Below, one piece after another: positions 11,601-22,182 of a stretch of DNA of 64,000 nucleotides. A program made the translations under genes and the position numbers. Below the pieces are notes generated by a model. That model made no database searches, was not told where the DNA came from, and saw only the letters and a list, made by a program, of their open reading frames with translations. The DNA comes from Isoetes taiwanensis (Eukaryota > Streptophyta > Lycopodiopsida > Isoetales > Isoetaceae). The DNA lies in contig JAJEKV010000011.1 of NCBI GenBank assembly GCA_021234155.1, forward strand, positions 7,365,132 through 7,429,131, read 5' to 3'. Numbering within the stretch: the stretch's first letter is position 1; every line of letters begins with the position of its first letter.

Positions 11601-12060
11601 CCTCGATGGCCACCACATATCTCTGTGATATGCATTATGGTGCCCAATGGCACCGTCCCTCGTCGGACACGCCCTTGAGGCGATTCACCCGTACCTTGTC
11701 CATTTGTATGGGGACACCCAGTCGCGTCCACGATTACCGATAAGTGCCCAAACTATGTGTGCCCGCGAGCTGTTGGGGGCCCGGCGCTGGCGGTCGACCA
11801 TATGCCTCGATATTCCCTGTCAAACTTCCATTATCAGCGCCTAGGATAGCCTACCAACCATACAAGTACAAATGAAAAAACTCTAGAGACACAACTATGC
11901 AAGCTATCTAATGGGGGTCTGACGGTACTTACCAAAAAGTGATGTACCCAACCTCGCCCGGCTGTCCGCGGTTGACGTAATTCGGGAGCCCACTCTCGTC
12001 CATCCCTATCGGGCGGCTCTCCTGCGTAAGATCTCTGCCCCATCGGTCACCTGTTGCCAT
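8674..12060 (-). CDS. Unknown multi-exon gene convergent to the MULE transposase
   Basis: I do not recognise the product. The probable start is the ATG at 12,060 (MATGDRWGRDLTQ); exon 1 ends at 11,933 with a GTAAGT donor. Coding-like blocks follow: HIVWALIGNRGRDWVSPYKW (about 11,750), TLTDEERERLNELARQR (about 11,530) and PTPEEIMEYRDKVW (about 11,180). A long exon (about 10,890-9,650) contains FFLYWDGVWGRAQLYAYYL and VYIFGDSYTDEICREVW; then come blocks at 9625-9415, 9123-8925 and a last exon 8844-8674 ending in TAA. The last two join in phase. A 602-bp insertion (9748-10,349) interrupts the long exon; without it the frame reads straight through, so the gene was coding when hit. It ends 34 bp from the transposase end. 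It is probably an accessory transposition or regulatory protein, by position only. Middle exon borders are unsure. Confidence 0.6.
9738..10359. mobile_element. 602-bp non-autonomous DNA element nested in the MULE
   Basis: The element spans 9748-10,349 and is flanked by GCAAGGAAGC at 9738-9747 and 10,350-10,359, a perfect 10-bp target duplication. Its ends are short imperfect inverted repeats (AGGGAATAAATTA at the left against ATGGAATAATTTA read inward from the right). It is AT-rich, noncoding and built of two related halves: blocks with TTTCTATGGTTTAG and CTTTCTAGCGTTT occur at about 9,830-9,885 and 10,140-10,200. The duplication length suits a MULE-type MITE. Confidence 0.8.
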
Positions 12061-12399
12061 TTTATAATGCCTGCTTGGGGAATATGCCGAATGTGTTGTT
12101 AGTAAAGTAAATCTAATTATCATAAACAACATATGAAGTAGGGTGTATAAAGAAGGAAGCCAGAATATGTTCAACTTACTCAAGACCATGGTTATAATGG
12201 CAATGGTTCAAAAGGCCCATGGTTTTAGAATACAACAAAGGCATATCAAGACAAATCAAGGCATATCAAGACAAAATCTGGAATACAAAATTTAGAATAC
12301 AAAATCTAGAATACAAAATGTAGGCACATATTAAAGAATACAAAATCTAGGCACAAAATCTAGAATACAAATGGGGACATATTAAATACCTTATGGAAA

Positions 12400-12845
12400 C
12401 GTGAAAATCGCTTAAGCCTGGAAACTGGAAAACCTGAAATATGAGCCTGCAAACGCTGGAAATCCTTTAAGGTTCCATTCCTGAAAATCGCTTAAGCGAT
12501 TTTGAAAACTTTTTTCTAAGTCTACCGCCGCGCCTTCGGGCCTCGTCGCGGCCGGGCCGTCTGGCGAGCTGAAAATCAAAGCGATTTTCATCGCTTCGGC
12601 CTCGTCGCGGCGGGCCGTCTGGCGGCGCCCGTCTTGGCCTTCGCCCCCTCGTCTGGCCAGCCACGTCGCGGCTTTTCGGGGGCTCGTCTTGGAGGCGGTA
12701 GCGGGGAACTGCGCCGCAGCGCCTTGTGAAAATCGCTTAAGCGATTTCTTTTTTTTTTACCCATATCATTTTCGTGGGGGCCTTTTCACCGAGGCGGGGA
12801 AAATCGCTTAGCGATTTTTCGCCCAAAAATCGCTTAAGCGATTTC
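12400..12845. repeat. Right subterminal palindrome region of the MULE
   Basis: Perfect palindrome cores lie at 12,489, 12,734 and 12,831, with partial copies at about 12,409, 12,570 and 12,805. The part between about 12,530 and 12,720 is very GC-rich, with repeated CTCGTCGCGGC and CGTCTGGC motifs. It mirrors the left arm but is much shorter and has no clear TATA module. Confidence 0.8.
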
Positions 12846-12885
12846 GGCATGAGGGACCCTGATTTGGGGAGCCAAAAAAGACCTC

Positions 12886-12896
12886 GATTTCGACTC
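12886..12896. repeat. Target site duplication, right copy, of the MULE
   Basis: ATTTCGACTC at 12,887-12,896 repeats 3173-3182 in direct orientation just outside the right inverted repeat. Confidence 0.85.
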
Positions 12897-12939
12897 TTGC
12901 ATGCGAAGAGAGGTTTATACAAATATTTTTTTTATACAT

Positions 12940-13130
12940 CTATACAAACACATGGGTGCTAACCATTAAAAAACAGCAGAAAATCATGTATGTGCACTCT
13001 AGAAATACTTATTAGTACGCTCCATCAAATACATCTACCAAATCATAGCAAAACCATAGAAAAAATAGTATAAAAACACAAAAAAAACCCTTGTTATTTT
13101 GCTACATATTCAAGACTGAAAACATAGTAT
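12940..13130 (-). repeat. Repeat family B, copy 1
   Basis: Read on the - strand, this block contains the conserved order GCAAAATAACAAGGG, a T-rich stretch, TATGATTTGGTAGATGTATTTGATGG-like sequence, and ACTAATAAGTA. Related copies sit at 18,640-18,907, 42,275-42,545 and 46,672-46,800. It is the far end of the A...B element that starts at about 1,295. Confidence 0.65.
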
Positions 13131-15339
13131 TACATCTATAATTCTAACACAATTTAGAAATATAAAATAAACAAGATAGGGAAGTTAAGCTTAGCATTGA
13201 GGCCTTTGACAAACTAAAAGAATGCATGTTGTAATATTTTCCTTACCTTAGGGATAACATTTCTCAAAATCAATAGTGCCATTTAATCTGTTACAATGCA
13301 GCACTACAAATCTCCATCAAAAAATAAATTTTATAGTTTTGCAACAAGTTTTATAGTTTTATAAGTTTTATAGTTTTCCCATGACCTATTGGTCTCCGTG
13401 GACGTTAAAAAATCTATTATTTTCTTAAACTTACTCCTCTTTTTTCCCCCAAGTCATTCTTCAAGAACACATAGTTTCCTCCAATGCAAGTCCCTCTGAC
13501 TGAGCTGGGAAAATAAATCAGAATTCCGATCATCAAAATGTGAAATGGATTATAAATGAGATCGCAAATCGTGAGATACAGTATAGGAGGAACATAAATT
13601 AAACAACAAACAAGAGAGAGATAGTCGCGAAAAATTTGTGTAGTCTGCTGCAGTGCACTTTATGTGTGTATCTATGAAAAACAGAGAGCCACTGCTAGTT
13701 GCAACGTTTTTTCCGAAAAAAAAAAAAAGCAAAGGAGGGAAAAAAAATGAACAATAAACCATTGATTTTCTTACTTTTTTTGGGAACTTATTGGGAACTA
13801 GAGCATAAAAACAGAAGTTTCAGTATATATATACTATCGTTTTACTAGGATTTAATCTAGCAAAGACTTACTATTACTAACTTGGTCGCTTAACCGAAGC
13901 TAGAGAGGATCTGTCCTGGCACCACCCAGGCTATAGTCCACATGAGTCCCACATGAGTGTAAAATATGTTCTAAATACATACTCATATTTCAATGCTTTC
14001 ATATTAAACTCACATAACTCTTTGTAGGAAGTTTTTTTGCTATTAATTATATGTTTTAGAAATGACAACATCTGATCTACCATTTCAAGAAAAAACAGTT
14101 TAATTATTTAGTGAATCGTTGTGTCAAAAAATGATTTTCAGAATCAGACCTAAATGTCTTTGCCACTTTCAAATGAAACTTTATGATCCAAAAATTCATT
14201 TTTAGGATATGCAGCCACATAATGAGAAGGTTTAGGGAACAAAAGGCCACGTCTGAGAAGTGTTCTCGATGTGGATTCGTCCAGAAAAAGCTGGTGAATG
14301 TCGATCCATAGCGCTTCATCGTATCAAAGCTCCAACTATGCTATGTATCAGCAAAGGTAATGTCATCTCGATCATAGTATTCATGAGATGAAGCGGCAAG
14401 AAGGCACTCTGTTTGCTTGTCATTGAAGAGAGGAATGCCAAAGTGGTGCCATATAACAGATATTTCTTTATTACCATTGCCATACTATTAAATTAAGGCC
14501 ATGGTTTTTATTGACACCTAGCCAATGGCAAGTGCAAAAATGTTTTGTTTTTCAGTAATATATTTATGAGCACTATATCATATCACGTGCGAACCATTTC
14601 CATAATATTAATTTGAAGCCGTGGTCCCTATTACCATAGTGATCTTAAGCCTAGGCCCTTATATTTCTATCTTTGTACTTCCACGACTTGTAAGCAAATT
14701 TGAACCTTAGGCCAAATTGAATTATATGTCAAATTGAACTATTTTGCCAATGTTTTTCTAAGGCAAAGGAATCTAGCCTTCACATTAAACCATTGAAATA
14801 AACATTCCAACATGTCGTGGCCACTTAGTTTATTTGACATCAAATAAATTGGCTCAAGAGTAGATCTTAGATTTAATACGCATGGGTAGTACAGGAGCTA
14901 TGCGTAGCTCGGGGAAAAGTCTAGAAGCTATGCAAGGAGCTCCAGATAATATATAGCCTAACAATTTGAGCGTATGCAGCGGGAGTTCTAGACATCTCAA
15001 ATCAGTCTAAGCTTCCACATATGCTCAATCTAGCTCTTGTGTTTTAGCTAGATCCAGCCTATTATATCCATCCTATAGTGCATGTTCCAATTTCAGCATT
15101 TCCCACGATGCAAGTTCCTGCTGGTGCATGTTCCAGAACATTATGGAGCAAATAACATTATGGAACATCATTCGACCCGTATAATTTCCAAATAAGGGGT
15201 TTTACTAGGTTTTTCTAACTAAACCTAGGCAATGTTCATAAATTCATGGATCACCTTGATAACCATTAGAAACTTCAACCAATATGTAATGTAATGTATT
15301 AGTCAAGCTCACTTTGGGCCTTGAAAGACCATGGAGCTT
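13131..15339. other. AT-rich spacer, no gene recognised
   Basis: No reading frame here looks coding. A segment near 13,385-13,430 (CCTATTGGTCTCCGTGGACG and the T-rich part after it) matches repeat family C. Around 15,060-15,170 there are repeated CATGTTCCA and CATTATGGA words. The last 40 bases before 15,361 are probably the LINE 3' untranslated region. Confidence 0.5.
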
Positions 15340-15360
15340 CCAAGTACAGGTTTAAGCAAT

Positions 15361-16640
15361 TTACAACTGCAATAATAAAGAACGGTGTGAATCTACCGCC
15401 TTAAAATATGGACCTAATATTAGAGGTGACAACTGAAATAAAGATTTAAAATCACGTGCTTGAATGCCAAACTTGTCTCTTATCTCCTTGTAAGCGGGGC
15501 AGCCTGTAAAAACATGATGCTCATCCTCGATGCTATCTGACTCACAAACTTTACATAACCTCTCCTCAACTGGGATTTTATACCAACGTCCTGTCTCCAT
15601 TGCAAGTCTGTGTGAACTCGTCCTGTATCTCGCTATGACCTGCTTAAAATATTTTGACATGTTAGCATTTATATAGTCTTGACTCTTATACTCACTGATT
15701 GAATTTACACATGATATGTAATGCGTTAGCCGGCTGCCCTGAACTGCCCATAAGCGTTCAATGGAAAGCTGCTCAAGCAGTGTCCTTGTGTCTTCCTTAT
15801 TTTCTGGCCAATTCGTATCAGTTACCCCCCATTTACTTGCCCAATTCTTCAGATCATGTAACTATCCCTGCTGATCCGTGGACACAAATGCTTGATATGA
15901 GATGCGATCCGACGCTTGATTCTTCACCCTGTTAACAAAATTGATTGCCTGAAATATTGCTTCAAGCTCAAGTGGGAACATCCCTGTTTTTGCAAGCATT
16001 ATTGCATATGGTGTCTGTGCTTTGATGCCTAACTCTTCTCGTATGAATACTTTTTGCACGGATTCAATCTGTCCCCAAAGCTTAGATGAGATACTTGGCC
16101 CCCAAATCGGTGCTCCATAAAGCAAAACCGGTTGCACTAAGGTCTTATATAAGATCTTTTTGAGCCCCCAATCTGAAAGTGATGCCTTTGAGCATTTTAC
16201 AAGCATGCTATATAGAGCAGATTTTCCTCCAGTTACTCTTCTCTTAATACATTCCTTCCAATTATATTTTGTCGAGAAATCTAGCCCCAAGTATTTATAG
16301 CTCTCTACTGTTTCTAGCTCTTGTCCCTGATATACAAATGTTGGTCTGTCCTTTGTTCCAAAGACCATTATCTTTGATTTTGATGTATTTACTCGCATTG
16401 TCTTCTCCTCACAAATGGACTCCAAGATGTCCAAGAGATCTTGCAATGCTTTCTTCTTGTTTGCAACCAAGACCACATCATCAGCATACAATAACAATTG
16501 TACTAAATGCATACCCAATCTCGTTCCTGCCAAAGAGCGATCACGCATCCATTCTTCCAATTCTTCTATGAAGAGGCCAAACAAAGTTGGAGACAATGGG
16601 CATCCCTGACGCACTCCGGGCATCGAGAGCTGTAGGATGA
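15361..16640 (-). pseudogene. LINE 1 ORF2, C-terminal reverse transcriptase and zinc knuckle
   Basis: Coding resumes with MPGVRQGCPLSPTLFGLF, then LLYADDVVLVA (catalytic YADD), MRVNTSKSKIMVFG, YKYLGLDF and LVQPVLLYGAPIWG, the expected order after palm motif A. An in-frame TAG follows DQQG near 15,865, then the frame continues to a C-terminal CxxC...HxxxxC knuckle (CKVCESDSIEDEHHVFTGC). The stretch between motif A and GVRQG is shorter than in relatives, so the insertion may have removed about ten codons. Confidence 0.85.
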
Positions 16641-18907
16641 GCATATATGCCCTTTATTCCTCAATCTAGACCGTACATAGAGATCCTCGTTTGTGGGGTA
16701 TGCCTGTACAAGTTTTGGTATATTGTATAACACAGTTTGCAAAATACTATAAGATTTGAGACAATGTACTATATGGTGTTGATTTTGTACATGTATAACA
16801 TGAATTTAGGGGCTCTCGCTGCCCTATGTCACCCCCCGTGTGAATATGCACCCAAACCACAGGGGGTTTAAGGGGGAATTTTATTTTTAAGTGTGGAATG
16901 CAATGGTTTGCGTTAATTAATGTTAATGGTAGTTATGTGTTGGTAGTTATACTAAAAAAAATTTTGGCCCTCCGGGCCCTAACAAAAGCAAACAAAACCA
17001 AACAAGCAAACAAGCAATTTATAACAATACAACACATACACAGTCCAAACTCCCTTGAGTGAATATCCACACACCCCAAGAATTGCGAGCACACATCTAA
17101 AGATAAAAAATATCTTAAAATATGCATGTTGAAATTGAGTTATCTGACAACCTATAGTGTGATGCTAAAAATTTTTGCAGACTAAACCCCCGTTATTCGT
17201 AGTCATCCCACCCTATTGTGATTCCACCATAACTCGAAAGTTGGCATATGTTCTCGTGTCTCTTGGTCGCTCAATGAAAGATTCAATCCCAGGCCAACGG
17301 CTATACATCTTTTAACATATTCTTCTAATATAGCGAATGCAAAGCAAATGGTGGAATATAGCATAACATCCAAATAAAACTATCGTACTCAGAAAAACTC
17401 GTCTTTTCATAAAAGAATATGGCAAATGCCTAACCCAACCTTACATCGTGGGAAAAAATTAGCATTAAGCAGAAATTGCAATGCCACTACACTACAAAAT
17501 TGGTGTAGGCCCCCTTTCGCTGAACATTTCCACTTGCCTTGATTCTGGAGCCTGTATATTTGTACAATTATTCCAGGTGAGCAGAGCTGGTATTTTCTGG
17601 AGCCGATGCATTACATCCAGTCCGGTATCTGCATTGCATCTGTTAGACTCGCACACCACAATGCCAATGTTGAGGTATAGCTATGAATCATAATTCTGCA
17701 GCTTCAAAAACCATATTCTACGTAGTCATATCTGGTTGCTCAAAGCTTCCTCACACTAATTTCAAATAGCCTAGAAATCAATGTGTCATCAATGTGTGAC
17801 CAATATGCTTTGTTTTGGAACATTGTCGCCTCGCCAATTTCTATCAAGCTAATGTTCATGTTTTATAAGCACTTGCCTGGATATGAACTTGTGGGTGCAG
17901 GAACTCTTGAGGCTTCTGCAGGAGGCTACAAAATTGGACCAGGTGAAGGCGCCTGCATTGGAGAGCCATGATGGCGACGACGTCGTTTACTGAGAGAAAC
18001 TGCAGATTCAGGCACAGCAGCCAAGCTGGATTGTAAATCTGGATATTGAGCTCAAATGCTTTGGCACAATCAGATACATGAGCCATGATGCCATTGTCAA
18101 CTTCCAACTTGTGAATGAAACATATGGTTGAGAATGTGAGCAAGATATGCTGCCCACAGCAATAGAAACAGCATCATCTTATTTAAGACTGTCAAGTTGC
18201 ATAGACAACATCAAGCAGAATGCATTTCTTGAATGTGCAAATTACAGCCGTTTAAACTATAAAAGTGTGTGAGACTGAACATTGTTCTTAAGACAAACCC
18301 AAGACTTGGACTCCTACAACCTAAATATATCAAAAGTACCATAGATACTCTCAACGAAATCCCTTTGCAGAAGAGGATTTGCCACTTGAAGAGCTTGGAT
18401 CCTTGGCTTTGTGCATTCGATCAGGAGAAGCATAGCCAACCTGTGCTACAGCAGCAAACGAAGCATCGAGCCAATCTGTATCTTGAGGATCCGACCTGCC
18501 TAGACTTTTTCATATCACCCAAAGCCTGTCAATGTTGCCGTGATGACCAAAGAAAATTGGATCTCTTGCTGCAGAGTACAGAGCCCCCATGTCTTCGTTA
18601 TTATACATGACAGAATTATCTGCCCCGCACCAAACATGAACATAACCCTAAACACATAAACCCTAAAATGGGTTATCTCGAGCCTTGCATGTCGAGCAGA
18701 ATGTGATAAGAAAATACAATTTAAAAAAGAAATATATGATATGTGGGTCTAAACCATTGGATATAGGCATCAAAATTAGTTCAAGCGTATGCACACTCTA
18801 TATATACTAATTAGTATGCCTCATCAAATACATCCATGAAATCATATAAACCTTAGGAAAAAAAGTACAAAAATACAAAAGAAACCCCCTGTTATTATGC
18901 TACATAT
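16617..18907. mobile_element. A...B gene-capturing element, copy 2, inside LINE 1
   Basis: The left end is repeat A in + orientation (16,617-16,995, with the hairpin GGCCCTCCGGGCCC); the right end is repeat B in - orientation (18,640-18,907). Both ends coincide with the points where LINE coding stops and resumes, so A and B together behave as the termini of one mobile unit. The interior carries a polyphenol oxidase fragment. I see no long inverted repeat between A and B, and no clear target duplication. Confidence 0.7.
18350..18612 (-). pseudogene. Polyphenol oxidase (tyrosinase-type) gene fragment
   Basis: Polyphenol oxidases oxidise phenols through a binuclear copper site. The - strand reads GALYSAARDPIFFGHHGNID followed by RLW, the CuB copper-binding block with its two adjacent His residues, then DTDWLDASF, which follows in plant enzymes. 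An in-frame TGA sits soon after RLW and the frame closes a little later, so only a fragment was captured. A basic stretch SLSKRRRRHHGSP at about 17,990 on - may be a further piece of the same gene. It reads from the B end to the A end of its host element. Confidence 0.8.
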
Positions 18908-20818
18908 TGTATCCAAATCACCTGATAATTTGATAAGCACTTCAGCGTATAGCTGTGAAATAGCACTGCTCATCTCTACTGGAACCCCAATTTGTGCCAT
19001 TCTTTCGCCTAGTTCTCTTCGTGGGACAGTATCAAATGCCTTGGCGAAATCTATGAATGCAACATATAATACCTTATTTGGCTTTTTGGCTCTCTCAACG
19101 AGCACACGCAATGGCAGAGCATGGTCAAGTGTATTATGCCCTCTTCTAAAACCTGCTTGACAAAAGGAACGCTTGTTATTTGCCTCTGCCCATGTGCTCA
19201 ATTTGCATTCCAATAAGCTGCCTAATATTTTGGCAAAAACACTCCCAATTAGTATAGTTCTGTAATTGCTTGCATCCTTCTTGTCCCCTGATTTATGGAT
19301 TGGGTGGACACGGTTCATCTTCCAGTTTTCTGGCAATCCTTGTCTGATGCACCCATTTAGCAGTCTTGTAAGAGAAGATAACGTCCTCTTCCCTCCCCAT
19401 TTGAACAATTCCACACAAAATCCTTCTAGATCCTGTGCTTTGTTGTTTTCCATATCAGCAATAATATCTCCTACCTCTTATCTCTGTAAACAAATCCGTT
19501 TGTGTGGCTAAAACCTGCATGCAACCTGCGCCTTCTTTATTGTAAATATCATGTACCAATTTTAGCAATGCCTCTATTTTTAAAGTATGCTTTTCTGATC
19601 TTCCCTTCAGCGATGTCCAAAAGGTTTTAGGGCTCTTTTTGAGCCGCTCACTAAGCTCTATTTGCTTTTGTCTGTAAAATGCACGCTTTTTATTCCTCGG
19701 CAAATTCTTGTACCATGCAGGTTTGTGAATACAATTCCGCGGCAATTTCGTTCTTGCAACATGACATTCTGCATCCCACCAAGCATTACATGGTCTATTC
19801 TTTACAGGTTTCTTCGTGTATCCAAATACATCTCCAGCAGCTTGATGAATGAGATGAGTGAAAGATCTTGCATCAGTATTCAGATTTCCCGTCCAACTAA
19901 CATGTTCAAGGAGTGCTTCAATTCTCTTTTTATAATTTTTACTTGTTTTATAGTCTATCTTCAATCTCGGATGAAAAATAGGATGCTGGATTTCAGATTT
20001 TTGCACTTGCTTTAGTAATAGGTGCAGGGGCTTATGGTCGGATTCTGGTAGCTTCTCTCCAATGTAAAAGTCTTGAACAATGTCAAGATTCCTTGCCATG
20101 CAATAGTCAATCACACTAGCTCCAGAATGATTAATATACGTGAACCCTTTTGATTCTGGAAAACATGTTATACCATTGAGGATCTTCAAGTTGCAAACCG
20201 TGTTGAACTCCAAAAGAAACTCTCCTATACTATTGCAAGCTTTGTCTTCAGACTGTCTTTGGAAATTCGGATCTTCTCTCTCGTGTAGTTGGACATCTGT
20301 GATGTCTTCATACATAGTGGACTGCTGGCAGCTTGTGCGGGCATTAAAATCACCCAATATAAGTACTTCACCCTGCGAACTATACCTCAATATGTCTGTA
20401 CAAAGATTCTGAAACGGATATTCCTTGTCCATGTCTCTTCTATTATAGATTTTAGCATTGCTGGGCGCAAAATAGCATATAGCGCAAAATAGCATATAGC
20501 TATAAATATATCATGTCTAAAACCCTCTACTTTTAACCACATATACTGTTTGTTGATATCTGCTTTCAGGACTTGAAGCTTCTGTGTACAACGTTCTCTA
20601 CTGTAAATCACTATTCCTCCAAAACCACGTCCTACCCTTGTTTTCTTCTCATTCCATATGTGATCTACTACCATAAAACTTGGGATGTCCGGTAATGGGC
20701 GGGTTTGATGTTCCCATGTCTCAATGAAAAACAACAGATCCTGTTGCTTCCAGATTTCATAAGAGGCTGCTACCTTAGCCTGGCTCAGTCCATGAGAATT
20801 CCACATATTGATCCTCAA
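18842..20818 (-). pseudogene. LINE 1 ORF2, endonuclease and N-terminal reverse transcriptase
   Basis: ORF2 starts MRINMWNSHGLSQAK. Endonuclease motifs are visible: FFIETW, GRGFGGIVIYSR, VLILGDFNART and, further on, SDHKPLHLLL. A tandem duplication of about 17 bp (GCGCAAAATAGCATATA) near 20,464-20,500 shifts the frame; a second shift occurs near 19,460. The RT part begins KAQDLEGFCVELFKW and holds HPIHKSGDKKDASNYRTI, the AGFRRGHNTLDHAL block and YVAFIDFAKAFDTVPR (palm motif A). It runs into foreign sequence at about 18,907. Confidence 0.85.
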
Positions 20819-20830
20819 GGCCCCAAGTCC

Positions 20831-21545
20831 CTAACTGCGCTTTCTGTTTGTAACAATTGCCTTGCCGCTGTGATCCAAATAAGCCACATATCCTGCCTCC
20901 CGTGCTTCTTTAATTCTTGCCCATTCTTTCTTTCTAACTTCTAATTGTGCAGGGGTCAGATCTGGATCTAACCAAATTTTCTCTCCTTTAAGAGCACTTC
21001 GGTTTTGAAGGACTCTATCTCTTGCTTCCCTAGTGCGAAATTTTACCATGATTGATCTGTTATGGAATCCTTCTCCCAGATATAAATTGAGGCTCGTGAA
21101 GGTGCATGATATCATTGAAAAACTTAATAAGCACTTCGTTTAAATTCTCACCTTCATCTTCTGGAATGCCTGAGATCTTCAAATTACGTGCTCTGGCCTC
21201 CTGGTCTGCCTGTTCAGCTGTGACATGGGCCTGATGTAAAATCATCTGATCTTTTGTTGTTTCCGCTACCAACGAAGCCAGCTTAGACTCTAATTCTTGA
21301 ATCTGCGTGGAGTAATCAAGAGAAGGTGTCTTGAGAGATGCGGCCATTTCAGAATTTTGAATCTTCAATGTTGCATTCTGTTCCACCACATCTTCCAATC
21401 GCTTTTTCATTCCCTGAACTTCTGCTTTCAAGCCAAGAACTTCAAATTTAAGTTCATTAATCAGGGATATGAGATGTGCGGAATCCCCCTCATACTCGAT
21501 CAAGTCTCCCTTGCTGGGAGACCCTCCTTTCTTCTTCGGAGGCAT
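20831..21545 (-). pseudogene. LINE 1 ORF1 (coiled-coil RNA-binding protein), frameshifted
   Basis: The start is MPPKKKGGSPSKGD. A long heptad-rich coiled coil follows (about residues 25-105), then the ARNLKISGIPEDEGENLNEV stretch typical of the RNA-recognition domain of L1-type ORF1. After a one-base shift near 21,070-21,085 the protein continues with SIMVKFRTREARDRVL and EKIWLDPDLTPAQLEVR, the C-terminal domain of the same family. It would bind LINE RNA as a chaperone. It ends 13 bases before the ORF2 start. Confidence 0.8.
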
Positions 21546-21560
21546 GCACCTACGAAAAGT

Positions 21561-22182
21561 CTTCCGGAAATTCCAGGCGCCAAAACGTCCGCCCCTTGGT
21601 TAGAGTGCGAATTTTTGGAGGGTTTTTTCTGGGAAGGGTTTAGAGGGTTTATTAGATTGTGTCTTCTTTTTTTTAATTTTGTCAATGGTTCTGAGGTAAA
21701 AAGATGCACTTCTAGACTACATATTATAATTAATATAACTACACCAAAGTAATATATTATCATACCATTATAATAAATACACCATACTCCTTACTATGTT
21801 ATGTCCATACATCATAGTGTCCATACTATTATAATAAATATAACTGCGTTAATGTTCATACTGTTATTATCATGTTCACAGTATAGGCATAGAAAAAGAG
21901 AGCATTGTAAAGCAAATTGTTTGAAGTAAACAATGGAAGCCAAAACACTATGACCAAGAAGTCAGTTATGAAAATACAGCCACAAGAAGTCGTCATCCTT
22001 CTTCACACTCATCATCTACAAGCAGACAACGTCGACGTCTCCTTTCCACTTGAATTGGGGATTTCCTTGTTGACAATAGTGATGCTACTGATTCTGCATA
22101 CACAGGAAGAATGCTAATACGTAAAAAAAGTTAAGGCATTGACATAAATGCCAAAAAATTACAGTAGAAAAAAACAAACATA
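21561..22182. other. Spacer between LINE 1 and the methyltransferase-like gene
   Basis: About 620 bp, mostly AT-rich, with repeated CATAC-type words around 21,770-21,860. No coding region is supported. The first 150 bases are probably LINE 5' untranslated sequence, and the part next to 22,183 should contain the 3' untranslated region of the methyltransferase-like gene. Confidence 0.4.

Larger units (their letters stand above)
3183..12885. mobile_element. Mutator-like DNA transposon (MULE), about 9.7 kb, two convergent genes
   Basis: The ends are inverted repeats: in 3183-3222 against the reverse complement of 12,846-12,885, a 28-base core starting CTTCTTTGGC on the left (CTTTTTTGGC on the right) matches at about 24 positions. 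A 10-11 bp direct repeat flanks them. The interior is clearly more GC-rich than its surroundings. It holds a subterminal palindrome array at both ends, three promoter-like modules, two small + strand reading frames, a + strand transposase gene (5526-8640) and a - strand unknown gene (12,060-8674) that meet tail to tail. The convergent layout resembles maize MuDR (mudrA/mudrB), but the second gene does not look like mudrB. Frameshifts in the transposase indicate that this copy is inactive. Confidence 0.88.
15340..21560 (-). mobile_element. LINE retrotransposon 1, split by a nested insertion
   Basis: A non-LTR retrotransposon on - with ORF1 (21,545-20,831), an apurinic-type endonuclease (about 20,818-19,600), reverse transcriptase and a C-terminal zinc knuckle (to about 15,361). 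The RT is cut between 18,907 and about 16,617 by a 2.3-kb A...B element: fingers and palm motifs lie on one side, the GVRQGCPLSP and YADD blocks on the other. Several frameshifts and an in-frame stop make the element dead. Confidence 0.88.
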
